NCBI GenBank assembly: GCA_000349905.1 | Contig: KB722776.1 | Location: 1-57,434 of the forward strand | DNA: 57,434 nt | Origin: Volvariella volvacea V23 | Lineage: Eukaryota > Basidiomycota > Agaricomycetes > Agaricales > Pluteaceae | Direction: 5' to 3' | Shown here: piece after piece, positions 23,050 through 33,973 of the stretch | How the letters are laid out: each line of letters opens with the position of its first letter | How positions within the stretch are numbered: the stretch's first letter is position 1 | Position numbers and translations under genes: made by a program | The notes under the pieces: generated by a model | Seen by the model: only the letters and a program-made list of their open reading frames with translations | The model's database searches: none | Told to the model about the DNA's origin: nothing

Positions 23050-24566
23050 TACGCGAGCAGGAGACGAGACTGCACGCGCTTAGAGATGCATCGTCGTCCG
23101 AAAAGTAGTCGATTATGCCGTCAATGATTTCGAGTGCCTTTCATTCACGGATCCATCACAACGTCTCTTCCGCAAGCTTCGCATATCCATTTCTGGCCGA
23201 AGCGCTGAATCAGCCCAGCATCATCTTAGATATCTTCATGGTCTTTTCATGATCAAAACCTCCTTTCTTCGGTGTCCCCAAAAAGGCTTCTGGTGCACGC
23301 TCAGGGGTTGGAGTTGAGTATCTGGGACCTATGCGAGTTGACCGCTGTGAAGAAGTATTATGATACGGACTGGATGTAAATACGAGGCTGACCATGTACA
23401 GATTATATATATCAGTAGGATACAACAAATGGATCGAGAATCATTTTACTCAGTAACCATCACCATCTCATCCATCCGCGGACGACAGAACCCCCTTCTC
23501 AAATCCCCCCTCCACACCGCCCCAGTGCTCGTTGACATCATGGACCAATTGATAGCGTTAAAAGAATTTGCGTGGACTATTTTATATGTCCGATGGTCGT
23601 GGAAGACGTCATTCGTCATTGTTGCCGACTTCTTATAACACACCACATTTTCATGGCCGATAAATTTTTGGTTCACCTCCTTCGCCAATGTCCAACTCTT
23701 CGGCAAGTATCATTTGATTTATCAACGGTGGTCACCCCCGACCACGGTGATATGATGCCACCGACGACCTCCCCTATCTACATCGATTCGTTGTTCCTTT
23801 CAAATTTCCTGAAGCAGGACCGTCCTTCCAACATCTCTCAGATACGAAGTCCAAAGGGCTCAATCGACTTGCGTACCCTTCGTGCTTTAGGGATCAAAAC
23901 CAACAGGTAGGATGAAGCGGAGTCGCTTCTACCTCTCCTACCCTTGTTTCGCTCCTTAGAATCGCTTGCTATTGATGCACGGGGAATAGGTTCGCTTTTT
24001 ATTATTTTCAATAGGCATGTCATATGTTGATGTATCTTGATGCGAAGAATCCGTGGACCACTTTATTGAGACCTTCTTTTATGAATCGTTCACATTTATG
24101 GACTTATTCCTCCTCCTTCGATTGTCTCACCTTGCGTTTTCGTTTTTGGAAATGGCGTTCAACATTACTTACATCCCCTTCATCCTAGACCAACTCGACA
24201 CTGCATCGGTACAAAATAATATTCGGGAATTGCACATCTTGGCGAGTATCTGGACACTCCCTACTGCAGGGCATTTTCGGAGCTTGACGACCTCCTTTCG
24301 GAAGCTAGATTCAACAAGCTTCGTCATTGCTTCCTCCACTGCTCGATCCAGTCCATCGTGATCAATTTCGTCGATAATGTAGGCGTGAAGCCTGAAGTTC
24401 ACATTTCGAACACCAGGATACATAAGTCGCTTAGGGTTGACGTGTGTTTTGACAAGGATTGTAGGCTCAGATTCGTCCGGTTTTTCTATCTATTAACCTT
24501 ACAATTACTTCGTAGGGCTGGGTTAACAGAAGACTTTCCGGGAGCATATCGTAGCAAAAAGATATG
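23050..24566 (+). pseudogene. second F-box-like family, copy B (decayed)
   Basis: Tandem relative of copy A with many lesions. Recognisable pieces in order are TDPSQRLFRKLRISISGRSA (about 23148-23210), MVVEDVIRHCCRLLITHH (about 23592-23645), HLLRQCPTLRQVSF (about 23675-23715), SPKGSIDLRTLRALGIKTN (about 23850-23908) and IPFILDQLDTASVQNNIREL (about 24172-24232). Each matches the same position in copy A (VRHCCRLPLNHLYLY, SCPIDLKSLHTLGIAI, IPFIVTQLSTVSLHNDISEL). Frames change repeatedly and stops intervene. Confidence 0.65.
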
Positions 24567-24859
24567 ACCAGAGATGGGGTAAAACAACTAGAGCCGTTAG
24601 CATGGTCTACTAAGAAGACAAGTCGAATCCTGAAATGAAAACGCTCACGAACTTGGTGATTCTGGGTTGGAGAGTGGAGTGTTGTCAACAGCGCTAGTTT
24701 GTAACTATCACTGAATTGTTAGTTTACATCTCTTCGTGGATAACGAACGTGGCTCACAAGATGCTTGCTCTGATCCGTTTGAGTTGCTCCAAGGGATGCG
24801 TATACGCGATCGTAAAATATAAAGCCGAAAAACTGGTCTGGTTAGTTGTCCATTCCCGC

Positions 24860-25490
24860 CTCCATCATTCGTCGCTGTAACTTCAAGGCTCTCCCGTGTG
24901 GGCAAGGTGTTCCTGAAGGACCCAATCTTTGGAATCGCTCGCCCTTGAGCCGGAAGGAATAGATACGCTTTCCTACATTCTGCTTGTTGCGGAGCCTGAA
25001 AATTTAAACTATAAAACATCGATCGACGACGAGGGCAACTATTTCTACGAATGTATTTGGCCCTGCTCCCGCGGCTGACGTGCTTGACACTCCCGTTCTT
25101 TGACACGACGTATGAGATGGTGTATATTCCGTTCATCCTGACACAACCTGACACAATACAAAAAATAACAACATTCAAGAATTGCATACATTAGGAAGAG
25201 TCCTATTGCGAGGAGTTGGCGGACCTAAATGACCTTCTTTCAGAACCACGATTCGCGAAGCTCCGAAGTGTGAATATCAAATTGAACAACCCCTATCCGA
25301 ATGCAGGGGATGACGAAAGATTGGGTCGAGTCGTTGAAGAAGCAATGTCAAAGATGAAGGAACGTAACTTGCTGCAAGTTGATGTATCTCGCAACGAAGA
25401 TTGTAGGCCGATCTACTCATCACTGTTCGCGAAGCTGATCTTCCTTTATCTTTTGGCGAGAATTAAGTGAGGACTTTCCAAAGGCGAAAC
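24860..25490 (+). pseudogene. second F-box-like family, copy C (3' remnant)
   Basis: Only the C-terminal half is visible: ESLALEPEGID (about 24935-24965), LPRLTCLTLPFFDTTYEMVY (about 25065-25125), IPFILTQPDTI (about 25120-25160), then LNDLLSEPRFAKLRSVNIKL and LGRVVEEAMSKMKERNLLQV (25216-25385). These align with the end of copies A and B. No N-terminal F-box is seen between copies B and C. Confidence 0.6.
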
Positions 25491-25997
25491 GAATTGAACA
25501 GTTGGAGAAGACCATAATCACAGGGTAAACGGTGCACAGTATGGATGGAAAATTGCTTGGCCACGCCCACCTAGGTTTGATATGCATGCGCTGGAAAAGG
25601 AAGAATAAAACCGGTGGACACTGGAGTAGTAAGGGTGACAAGTTTTGTCCCTAAAAGTCTTTACCTGATAGTCCTAACTAATTTTTGGATTAAACTGTGC
25701 TTAATACGGAACCGTTTTCTCAGTATGCGAGTCAACTCACGGGTAGCCCGTGGGTGCACCAAATAGAATAAGGCTTAAACTTTCGTAATTCAGCTCTGGC
25801 GGGATGCGTACGCGGGTGCAGATGCCCAAGAGCTAGCGTTGCCAATTATGGACACTGACCGACGTCACATGCTCGCTTCACAAAATTATGTACAACTGCC
25901 CCTCTCATCCTCAACCGCCACACAGGACGCGCGTCGCAACGTCTTTCAAGGCCGATTTCACTGAAGCGAAGTGCTTGATACGTTTTTGCGATTGAAG
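25491..25997. other. intergenic region upstream of the DNA glycosylase
   Basis: No coding signal recognised. The stretch contains TCACATG at 25865-25871, about 130 bases before the glycosylase start. Confidence 0.45.
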
Positions 25998-27380
25998 ATG
26001 GGTGGAGAAGCACCACGGGTCACATTGAGCCAGATCAGAACGTCTCAGGGGCAATCCGACGCGACGGCCACAAGGGTGGTTGAGAAAGTAACTATCTCTG
26101 AAGTGACCGTTCAAGGCGCTGTTAGACAAACGCGAAAGAGGGCGCGCAAGGAAGAAGTGGTGCCCAAGGTAGAGAATGAACTCGAAGAATTGAAGCTCGT
26201 TCAAGATGAAGACGAACTGGCCCTGAACCCTTCAAGTCGGAAGAAGGTTAAAGCAGTCAAGGGTGGCAAACGAGGATATGCAGACCCAGAAAAATATGCT
26301 CATTTGAAGCCACTTACAGATTACTTGGACTACGACCTCGACGGTAAGCGTATTCCCCGGTTGTCAGTATCATGAAGGTTCATGGGTGTGTCCAGTATTG
26401 TTCTGTGGAATCAAGTGGGTGGAACTGCGAGCAAGCGCGTCCTGAGCTCTAAATGGTTCGTTTATAGCCCAGGTCAGAAATCTGCAGAAATTGGACACCA
26501 TTTTGGCCATCCGACGAATCAGTTCTGGCCGTGTCTATTCGAGTCTGGTAGGATCTTCTCTAGTATTAAGCTACACGCCTCATTCATCAGAAGGATTGCC
26601 ATTGTAGGTCTGACGTCAAAGCGCTTGCTCCCACAGGAAGACCACCTACTACCCGAACATCACCGAATGGGTCTTGTGGGTAGAGTAAACGAGTTGTGAG
26701 AGTTTTCTGAAGTAATATTTTCCAGACAGACCTCGTTGTACGCCCAACCGCAGAGGTACTTCACTTTCATCACACCTGGGGGTGGGCACTGATGGCATAA
26801 CAATAGGCGAACGAACTAGACTGCAAGGAATTCGCTTCTGGCGTGCCCGTTCTCCTTCAGAAGATCACCCAGTATCGTCCCCATATTCTTTGCTTTGTGG
26901 GCATGGGTATAGCGAATACTTTCCGCTCAGAGGCATTGCCGGTGTGTCCCAAGTTCCCCGAAATCGAATTGGTCCTAGGATCTGAGCTACGATATAAACA
27001 GCGGAAGGGAAAGCAGGAGAAGGGTAAGACTAAGAACGAAGTGGGTCTCCAACCCTATAAGGTGGTGCATGAGAACGAAACAGGTAGGTATCAATCAATA
27101 CCACGTTTCTCAATGCTGATTCCCAGTTTACTAGGCACATGCAAGGAAACTCTTTTCTTCATTGTGCCAAGCACGTCGGGAAGAGTTACACGATATCAGG
27201 TCCGTCCGCCCGTCCTGTAAATAAGGGTGTATCTTCACCAAGAGATGTGTACAGAAAACAGACAAAATTCGAATTTTCGCTCAACTGAAGCAAACGGTAG
27301 AGGACATCAAGGCAGGCAAGCTCATCACAGATACCTACCAAATCATACCCCTCCCGGGCAGTGATTCTGTTTCTCCCTGA
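25998..27380 (+). CDS. TDG: G/T mismatch-specific thymine/uracil DNA glycosylase (TDG/MUG family)
   Basis: Nuclear base-excision-repair enzyme that removes thymine or uracil mispaired with guanine. Eight exons read by eye give 336 residues: 25998-26343, 26396-26414, 26468-26547, 26608-26675, 26726-26755, 26807-27083, 27135-27199, 27255-27380; every phase joins. The N terminus is basic and disordered. The catalytic motif GINPG is assembled across intron 2, with the Asn codon itself split (AA then C), followed by GHHFGHPTNQFWPCLFESG, the second conserved block LTSKRLLPQEDHLLPEHHRM, TDLVVRPTAE, LCFVGMGIANTF and the C-terminal FFIVPSTSGRVTRYQ. Exon 2 is a 19-nt microexon. No lesions seen. The gene has no functional link to its F-box neighbours that I can see. 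Confidence 0.93.
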
Positions 27381-27891
27381 TATCAAGCTACGCGCGAACC
27401 AATACTGTCGTTATGATTACAATGATTCTTGGCTCTCGCTCAATTTAGATTGCGGCATTCGACCCACCTCTACTATATGATTGATTATTTTGGATTTATT
27501 GCTTTATACCTCTTGCCTCTGTCAGATATACACGTGTTCGTAGATGTGATGCCATCAACGATAGCATCACCGACTTTATATCCATAGATAAAATAGTCGA
27601 AATACGTACCAAATAAAATCGGTTTTTCTCTCTCTTCCCCCCGCCGTAGTCTGAAAGCCTCACTCATTTTGTCCTGGGTTTTTTGTGCCGAGGAATGTGA
27701 AATTTATCAAGTTCCGCAAAGGTATTGCTTTTAGTTGACTGGTACACCTCCCCTCAAAGCCCAAATGAGGTCTGTAATAAATTCGATTAATGTGATTATC
27801 TGCGGATGCATATCGGGATGATTAGATTCCTCGATTTAGCGTGTTTTATCTCTTGGTACTGGAACTGAGACCGCATCACTACCGAAACAAC
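27381..27891. other. intergenic region between convergent gene ends
   Basis: AT-rich; no coding signal recognised. It lies between the end of the glycosylase gene and the 3' end of the F-box pseudogene on the other strand. Confidence 0.5.
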
Positions 27892-29055
27892 TCAGTCTTC
27901 CTCGTAAGAAGTGACCTCATCCAGTAACTCTAAGAATGCTCCCACATAATCAAAGTCATAGAACAATTCCACTTCTATATCTCCAGTTATTGTCGCATCA
28001 TCCCATTCAACAGAACAGAACAAGGGTTTGTAGGCATCGGCGTGACTTTGGGTTATGTCCTGACTATGCTTCAACTCGAGTTGCGATAGTTTCCTTCCGA
28101 GGTGCTTCGGAAGGCAAGGTCCACCAAAAATGTCCCGGAGAAATCGAGGATTCTGTCGAGAAATTCGAGGTGCTGCAATGTCATCAAGGGAGAGTCGCGA
28201 AATGAGGCGCATTGGTTGCAAGTGTGATAGCCTTCCATCTCATCCTGCCCTTCTTTATGTCGCTCCCGATTTGCTACTCTTTTTCTTTTCCTCTCCTTAT
28301 ATTCCTTGAATACAGACTGCGAGCAAGCCGGGAGTTTCTCGCTTACCAATCGACTGGTGGGACGTCCAGGTACTAAGCCTGCAAGAACTAGTGCAAGATG
28401 GTGCATGCGCGAGGTGGTGTAAAAAAATACCAAAATCCGCGCGGAACACTTCCAGGGGATAAACCGAAGATAGGATTACCCATTCCAAGTATTCACGATT
28501 GATGAACAGAATTACGACGTTCTGAAACTATGGTTGCAATTTGGTAAAAAAATGAGATATTGGACCTTCAAGTCCGTTGAGAGCAAATCGCTCCGCACTG
28601 TATTTTGTTAGTGCCTCATCAAAACTTCCAGGCTTTTCATCCTCCACTCTGATCCATGTAATAATCCTAAGAATGCTTTTGTAGATTATAAATCCTCGTA
28701 ACCGTGGTCAAACCAACGGTCGAGAGAGCCTTGAATGTGGAGTGGCATCCCTCCGGAACGACGCAGGCACTCGCGAAACCCACTTCTGTGATGCACAAAG
28801 ACCGATTGTCGTCCAGAGAAAGGATTATTTCATTAAAATGCTCCTAAATTAACGCGAGACCCGAGTTATGCTGATCAAACACTGTCGGTCGGGATAAGGC
28901 GGACATTGGGTGGGAGAGATAATGTTGGTGATTATTTCGGACGGAAGACCATACATATATGCCATCCCGCTCTCTGAGGTAATTGATTTGCGCTCCACGA
29001 TATTAGAATGCATCTGTTTGGGTGTGGAGGGCGGTAATGAATCAAGGAGTTGCAT
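27892..29055 (-). pseudogene. F-box pseudogene lacking most LRRs
   Basis: N-terminal text GLPSEIITNIISPTQ and DRQCLISITRVSR (about 28860-28960) is followed in other frames by ECLRRSGGMPLHIQGSL (about 28720-28775). The C-terminal modules come next: KLPACSQSVFKEYKERKRKR (about 28270-28340), the CNQC motif (about 28203-28228), a fragment of the FR...IG region in broken frames, LGRKLSQLELKHSQDI and CSVEWDDA, with a stop at 27892-27894. Compared with intact paralogs, the LRR middle is largely deleted and there are several frame changes. The last conserved cysteine has become serine (LKHS). Clearly dead. Confidence 0.75.
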
Positions 29056-29290
29056 ACGGCGTAGGAAATTCTGAGTGGACCAAGCTATTGAGTCTCCTTC
29101 GGCATTCTGCGTGTTATTTGGGGTTATTTACGTGTTTTCAGGGATGCGCGAAGGCCATGCAAGAGCGTGTGCATGTATGAACAGAATTCTTCAAATAGAT
29201 TGACCAGCTATTGCCACTTGCTCGCGGTTGAAAATAGGCTACTAAAAGGAGGGCCACTTGTGTAAATTTTCTCCAGTCCGAGTCAAACCC

Positions 29291-30952
29291 TTAGTAATTA
29301 TCCTCATCTTCCTCCTCGTAGCCCTCCGAGTCGTCGTCATCATCATCACCCTCATCATCTGACTCTACATATCCATCCCATTCGACAACTTTTACTCTTG
29401 ATCTATACTCGTTTATCACGTCTTTCCGCAAATTTCTGCACATCCTTAGCTCAAGACACGAGAGCTGCCTCCCAATTTTTTGCTTGAAGGAGAGGTAACT
29501 CTTAAACGTCGAAGTAAAGTCAAATATACAACCGTCAAATTCGATTTGACTCAGCTTCGCCAGCGACGAGTGGTTGAAGGACACGCAGTGGCCGCACGAG
29601 TGAATGCCTTTTGTCGCCTGCTTAGAAACAGGGTGAAAACAAGCCGGGAGGTTTTCACGAAGCATTTGGGTGAATAGCTCGTAAACGTCGCCATGGATGA
29701 CCAATGTGGAGAGGTGACTACAGCGATAGAATATCCTTGCCAGTTCAGAGATCTGTACGGAGTGGATGTCACCTCGAATTTCGAGCCGCTCGAGGCCGCC
29801 GATAGCGAGTTTGTGAGCAAGCTGTAGGAGTTCCGCCAGGTTTACTGGGGAACCGGAGGAGCCGAGATTAACCTCAAGGGAGTCTTCCTGGCTACCAAAA
29901 TATCCGCGACCACAGGAAATTCCTGGGCGGACGATAGAACGAGACTTTGAATTTTCTGATTGCTGATTCGGGAGGCAAGGGACAGGAAAGCGTCGGATTG
30001 AGAGGTTCGGACAGCGTAGTTGCACCGTATGATTGACTTTGCAGATGAAGGATAGTGGATATGAGATAGAAGCCTGGACACCGCAATAATTCCATCTCCC
30101 TTGATGCTGAGAAACGTGAGGTTGCCTGGACACCGCAATAATTCCATCTCCCTTGATGCTGAGAAACGTGAGGTTGGGTAGATAGACCTCTGAGAGACCG
30201 ATCAAAGAATTGTAAGGGAGGCCGTCGGGAAACAACACGCCTTCAAGCTTAAGCGTCTTCAGTTTGAACATACACTCCAAGGCATAGAGAACAGTCGCCG
30301 GTATTACACGAAACGAATCCGGTGCAGATGAGACCGCCAGGTGAGTCAGGTTAAACTGACGAAGGTTCCACCATAAAAATTTACACCTGTCCAACTCTAC
30401 AAACCGCACCGCCTCTAGTGGCTCAGTGAACACCCCAGAAAACAAATCTGGCGTGTATGTACCACTTGAGCATCGGACAACCAGCCGCTTTAGCCTGGGA
30501 GTGGATTTGAACCATAGAGTATCCAGTTTGTTTCCGGGCCCGACCAGGTCCACGCTCTTGAACCTTGATTCCTGCCCTTTCAGCACCTCTAGCCATCCCT
30601 CTACTGCATTCGTCGTTTCTCCTTCAAACTGAGCAACAATATACAAAGGCATTTCTCTGGACCGACGCAAGCACTCTATGTTCCACTCTTTCGGCGCGTT
30701 GAGGTTGATGTTCGTCCATAACGAGGGGTAGTCGATGACAGCGCTCCTTATGTGACGCGAAATGTGGGTGATTGGAATTAAGCACCGCGATCGCTGACTT
30801 GGTGGGAATGCGGCTTGGTACGACGCACAAACATTTCCAATAAGCTCAGCAGGGAGATGGGAAATTGGGGCCAGTGCATTTATTCGACTGGAGCGGGCAT
30901 CGTTTATGTCGTATTCGCTGCCGGTGAACTGATGTTCTGGTGCGAGTTCCAT
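29291..30952 (-). CDS. F-box/LRR protein with frame-shifting internal 52-bp duplication
   Basis: Main-family F-box gene; I start it at the first ATG (30950-30952, MELAPEHQFTGSEYDIND), although the frame is open to 31135. It has the F-box (ISHLPAELIGNVCASYQAAF, then HIRSAVIDYPSLWTNINLNA), LRRs, HSCGHC (about 29580-29606), YLSFKQKIGRQL, LELRMC, KVVEWDG and an acidic tail. In the middle a 52-bp tandem duplication pushes about 65 codons out of the family frame. The family text there (LLSHIHYPSSAKSI) sits in the neighbouring frame, and a second, compensating shift around 29880-29950 restores the frame. The whole frame remains open, 553 codons. It may produce a protein with a scrambled middle, or be a pseudogene that happens to stay open. 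Confidence 0.75.
   Translation of the reverse strand: MELAPEHQFTGSEYDINDARSSRINALAPISHLPAELIGNVCASYQAAFPPSQRSRCLIPITHISRHIRSAVIDYPSLWTNINLNAPKEWNIECLRRSREMPLYIVAQFEGETTNAVEGWLEVLKGQESRFKSVDLVGPGNKLDTLWFKSTPRLKRLVVRCSSGTYTPDLFSGVFTEPLEAVRFVELDRCKFLWWNLRQFNLTHLAVSSAPDSFRVIPATVLYALECMFKLKTLKLEGVLFPDGLPYNSLIGLSEVYLPNLTFLSIKGDGIIAVSRQPHVSQHQGRWNYCGVQASISYPLSFICKVNHTVQLRCPNLSIRRFPVPCLPNQQSENSKSRSIVRPGISCGRGYFGSQEDSLEVNLGSSGSPVNLAELLQLAHKLAIGGLERLEIRGDIHSVQISELARIFYRCSHLSTLVIHGDVYELFTQMLRENLPACFHPVSKQATKGIHSCGHCVSFNHSSLAKLSQIEFDGCIFDFTSTFKSYLSFKQKIGRQLSCLELRMCRNLRKDVINEYRSRVKVVEWDGYVESDDEGDDDDDDSEGYEEEDEDNY
30072..30175. repeat. perfect tandem duplication of 52 bp
   Basis: Positions 30072-30123 and 30124-30175 are identical copies of a 52-base unit beginning GCCTGGACACCGCAATAATT. 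The length is not a multiple of three, so it shifts the F-box gene that contains it. Confidence 0.97.
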
Positions 30953-32308
30953 TTCTGTGGAGCGACGAGTGGTGGATACGGCGCAGGCTTGTAGGCTGAT
31001 TAATATGCGTAGCGACGATTCCACAGTGGTCGGCTTCCGTCGGAGACTTTCGTGCTCTTCGATATTTATAAATCGTCGAAGGGCGTGGGGCCAATGGATG
31101 TTTTGTGACAGTACTCCAATATTCCGACGGAACAATTGATCCAGCGCCGGCAGGTCTGCGTAAGAGACTACTGGTCAATATGCATATGCCCGATTTTAAG
31201 ATGCACACTTCGAGCGAATTCACTTTATCCTATGTGTCGAGGTCTAAAATACCCTATTACTGCCTTTAATCCTTTATTTATAGACACCCACTTTAGAGCA
31301 GTGTTCCTCGGGCTCCTCCCATCAAGCTTTTCGGTGGTGCTCATTAACAAGACAGATTTAAGGAATAAAATAGTCGTGGAGGTCTAGCTCGCTTCGATAG
31401 ATGTCGCGACGAGAGTTCTGTGACGCTGTGGGCTAAGTATCCATAGGGGCGTAGCTTGTTCTTCCTTTCCCCTTGGCTTCCATTACCTCTCCCGTCGGCA
31501 AAGAAGCTCGCACCACGGAATTACGATGAGACGAATAGGAGCCTTCTCTCATCCCTGATACGAATTTTCTCCATAATCGTAAAAAGTGGCATAAGTCCTT
31601 CTTGGTATATCGGAACTGGGCTTCAAAGGTCTTCGTGCTCCGTGAATGAACCTACTGTATCATCGAAGTCTTTTCAGACCACATATGCTTAAGACAGTCG
31701 GCAACGAAGAGGAACAACATGTCCGATGGAGGAACTTCAGTTTGGTTGTGTAGTGACACGCTCATTTACGCGCGCGGCACGGCAGAAATTGATGCGGAGA
31801 TAGAATACCCGGCATTTGCCCTTCTGGTTATGACACCGCTTCATGGAGTGTCGTCAGGCCACAAGGATGTGGTGAGTACAGTCCCCACTGATGGAGCTCT
31901 TGACCCTGATATCCGCTCTCTTGGGCTGCTATCTCTCTGCGTAGCCCACGCTCCCCGCAGTTCCGACTACACCAAACGAGCAAGACTCGTGTACAGCTGG
32001 CGGCCGGCATGTCAGCCTTAGCCACCCAGAACTGGGCGATGCGGTCTTCCATGCCCAAATGGTCAAACTCCAAACCGGTGAATGGAGCAGGACAATTAAT
32101 CGAAGGACATGAGCTTGAGTCATGTATCAGGCACAATCGCCGAGTGAGCGTGTGATAGTAAAAAAAATAGCAGGTAAATCCTTGCCCACTGCGCGACATG
32201 CAGCCTCCATCTCCCCTCCCGGTCCAAACTCAGCGGGCTGCTGCTCTGTATTTTTTGTTCCCCTTGGACCCTTAATCATCCCATCGTCTTGCCTAGCAGT
32301 GGCAACCG
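30953..32308. other. intergenic region, no gene recognised
   Basis: Open frames of 60-120 codons occur on both strands (for example 31719-32021 plus and 31828-32199 minus), overlap one another and resemble nothing I know. The last 200 bases look like the promoter and leader of the gene at 32309. I do not call a gene. Confidence 0.4.
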
Positions 32309-33433
32309 ATGGACTCTCTTCCCAGAATAACGATTCCAACGCAACAAGAACTCGACTGTCCCAGTCGGGGGACTTGGCATAAGGTGAGGCCCAGTGGCTA
32401 CGCGCTTCGCCTCAACCTCACTTTTAACATCTAGCGAAATAGCAGCACGGCAGGCACTGACAATCACCGTTGGTCGGAGATCGTACCTCCAGAATCCGCT
32501 TTGAGCTTTTCGATAGTATGGGATCCGGCGGGTGAGGTGGCGATGTTCTCAAATGCGGAGCTGTTGGGGCCATGTAGGAACAGTAATTCGTTGGCGTCCC
32601 CAGTCGACGTTTCGGAGAGTCAATCGCAGGTGGTGACAATCGAGCCATCCTCCAACCCAATAGCCGAGAACACGCCGACTCTTGCAATGTTCACAGAGAG
32701 GCATGAATCGCTATTTCCTGCTCGGTCTCCCCTTTTTGAACGTCAGATGAGGGTTGGACGAGCTCGACGGTCCTCAACGTTTGGCGGGTTGGATATCTAT
32801 CTTCGGGGATCAATAACGGGACCCGTCCCCCGTGTGCAGTATTATACACCCAAAGACGACGCAGGAGCAGAGAATCAGTTCGGATCATTAACTTCGTTCG
32901 TCAGATTGTGTCTTGAGTACGCAGAGGGAGCGGTAGAGATAGCTGATACCGTGGCTGGCGAGCGGCACTTCATGAGTATGGTGAGTAATCCAGGACTTCT
33001 TAACTTGATTATCCCGCCATATCGTCATGCCCAGATCTCGGTGTCTACAAATGTTCCATCGACAGCACCATCGGACTACCTAACCGTTAGGGCTTACCCA
33101 GATTCAGACGCTAGTTCGACATGGTCTGAGTTGGACCCACCGGAAACACCAACCTATCCGCACCCCATGCGCCCGCAGCCAGTACAGCAAAATAATCGGC
33201 GGCTCAGAAAATCGAAACCATCAGAAGAACCCCTCCCACCCTCAGAAGTTCTGGAACGTGAACTCTATAACCATATGACTGAACCCCGGCTGAATACATG
33301 GAGACAGTACAGACTTCCAAACATTGCCAATAGCATTCGAAAGTGGACACGACCCAATGGTAGCCAGGGAGCAAGCGACGCTTGGGTGTGGATCGAACTT
33401 TCTCAAGAAATTACAGAGCACTACCTTAATTGA
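32309..33433 (+). CDS. uncharacterised protein with WDP box and C-terminal KW...WVxIE box
   Basis: Predicted two-exon gene: exon 1 32309-32383 (MDSLPRITIPTQQELDCPSR) and exon 2 32435-33433, joined in phase 0 across GTGAGG...CTAG; 357 residues. Exon 2 begins with polar sequence and the box ALSFSIVWDPAGEV (about 32498-32540), and ends with LPNIANSIRKW and WVWIELSQEITEH. The same two boxes appear in the neighbouring genes at 33974 and 35083. The rest is Ser/Pro-rich and probably disordered, with no membrane segment or known domain. I do not recognise the family. The exon 1 choice is based on splice signals and on the matching organisation of the neighbours; a different upstream exon is possible. 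Confidence 0.55.
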
Positions 33434-33973
33434 AATGAGTGAGCACCTACAGACGTTGATTCATGCATTTATTCGTATACCTATTCACAAGCGGACAATT
33501 TATGAGCTTACTGTTGTATTAATCGTCTAGGTCCCCTTTCCCTTTTCTCCATGTTCGTAGAGTCATGCTTCGATCACGTGTATGTATCCCGTAGTGGCGT
33601 GGACATTGGACGGTTCACTCTACCCTGCGAGTCAAAATTGCCGTACAGCTTCTACACCTTCCCCAGGGTTCGGACACGAGGACGAGTGAACGATCATTCA
33701 CACTTTCACGCCGTCGTCACAGGTTCCTCGAGGCCAGATCTCCGATGGTTCTCATCAAAGCATACAAATTCGCGGATCGTTCATGGGCAGCACTGACATT
33801 GCGAGCCATAAGTAAGCGCAAGGTCGTTTACTCCCTGCTGTGCATTGGGAGGCCTCACCCTTTGAAGTTGGTATGTATTTGCGGACGATCTTCCCTCCGT
33901 GTGCTGAACTTTACTCAAGTTCTTCACGACAAACGTTCGACTTACCTGGAACCGTCGTTCGTTTTTCTTCATC
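33434..33973. other. spacer between paralogous genes
   Basis: No convincing coding sequence; short overlapping open frames only. Probably 3' UTR of the gene before and promoter of the gene after. Confidence 0.4.

Noticed and set aside
29842..30147. Separate 101-codon gene on the minus strand
   Set aside because: It is the family reading frame of the F-box gene, exposed by the 52-bp duplication, not an independent gene.
31719..32199. Overlapping plus (100-codon) and minus (123-codon) frames
   Set aside because: Neither shows a start context, splice continuity or family resemblance, so I left the region as unassigned.
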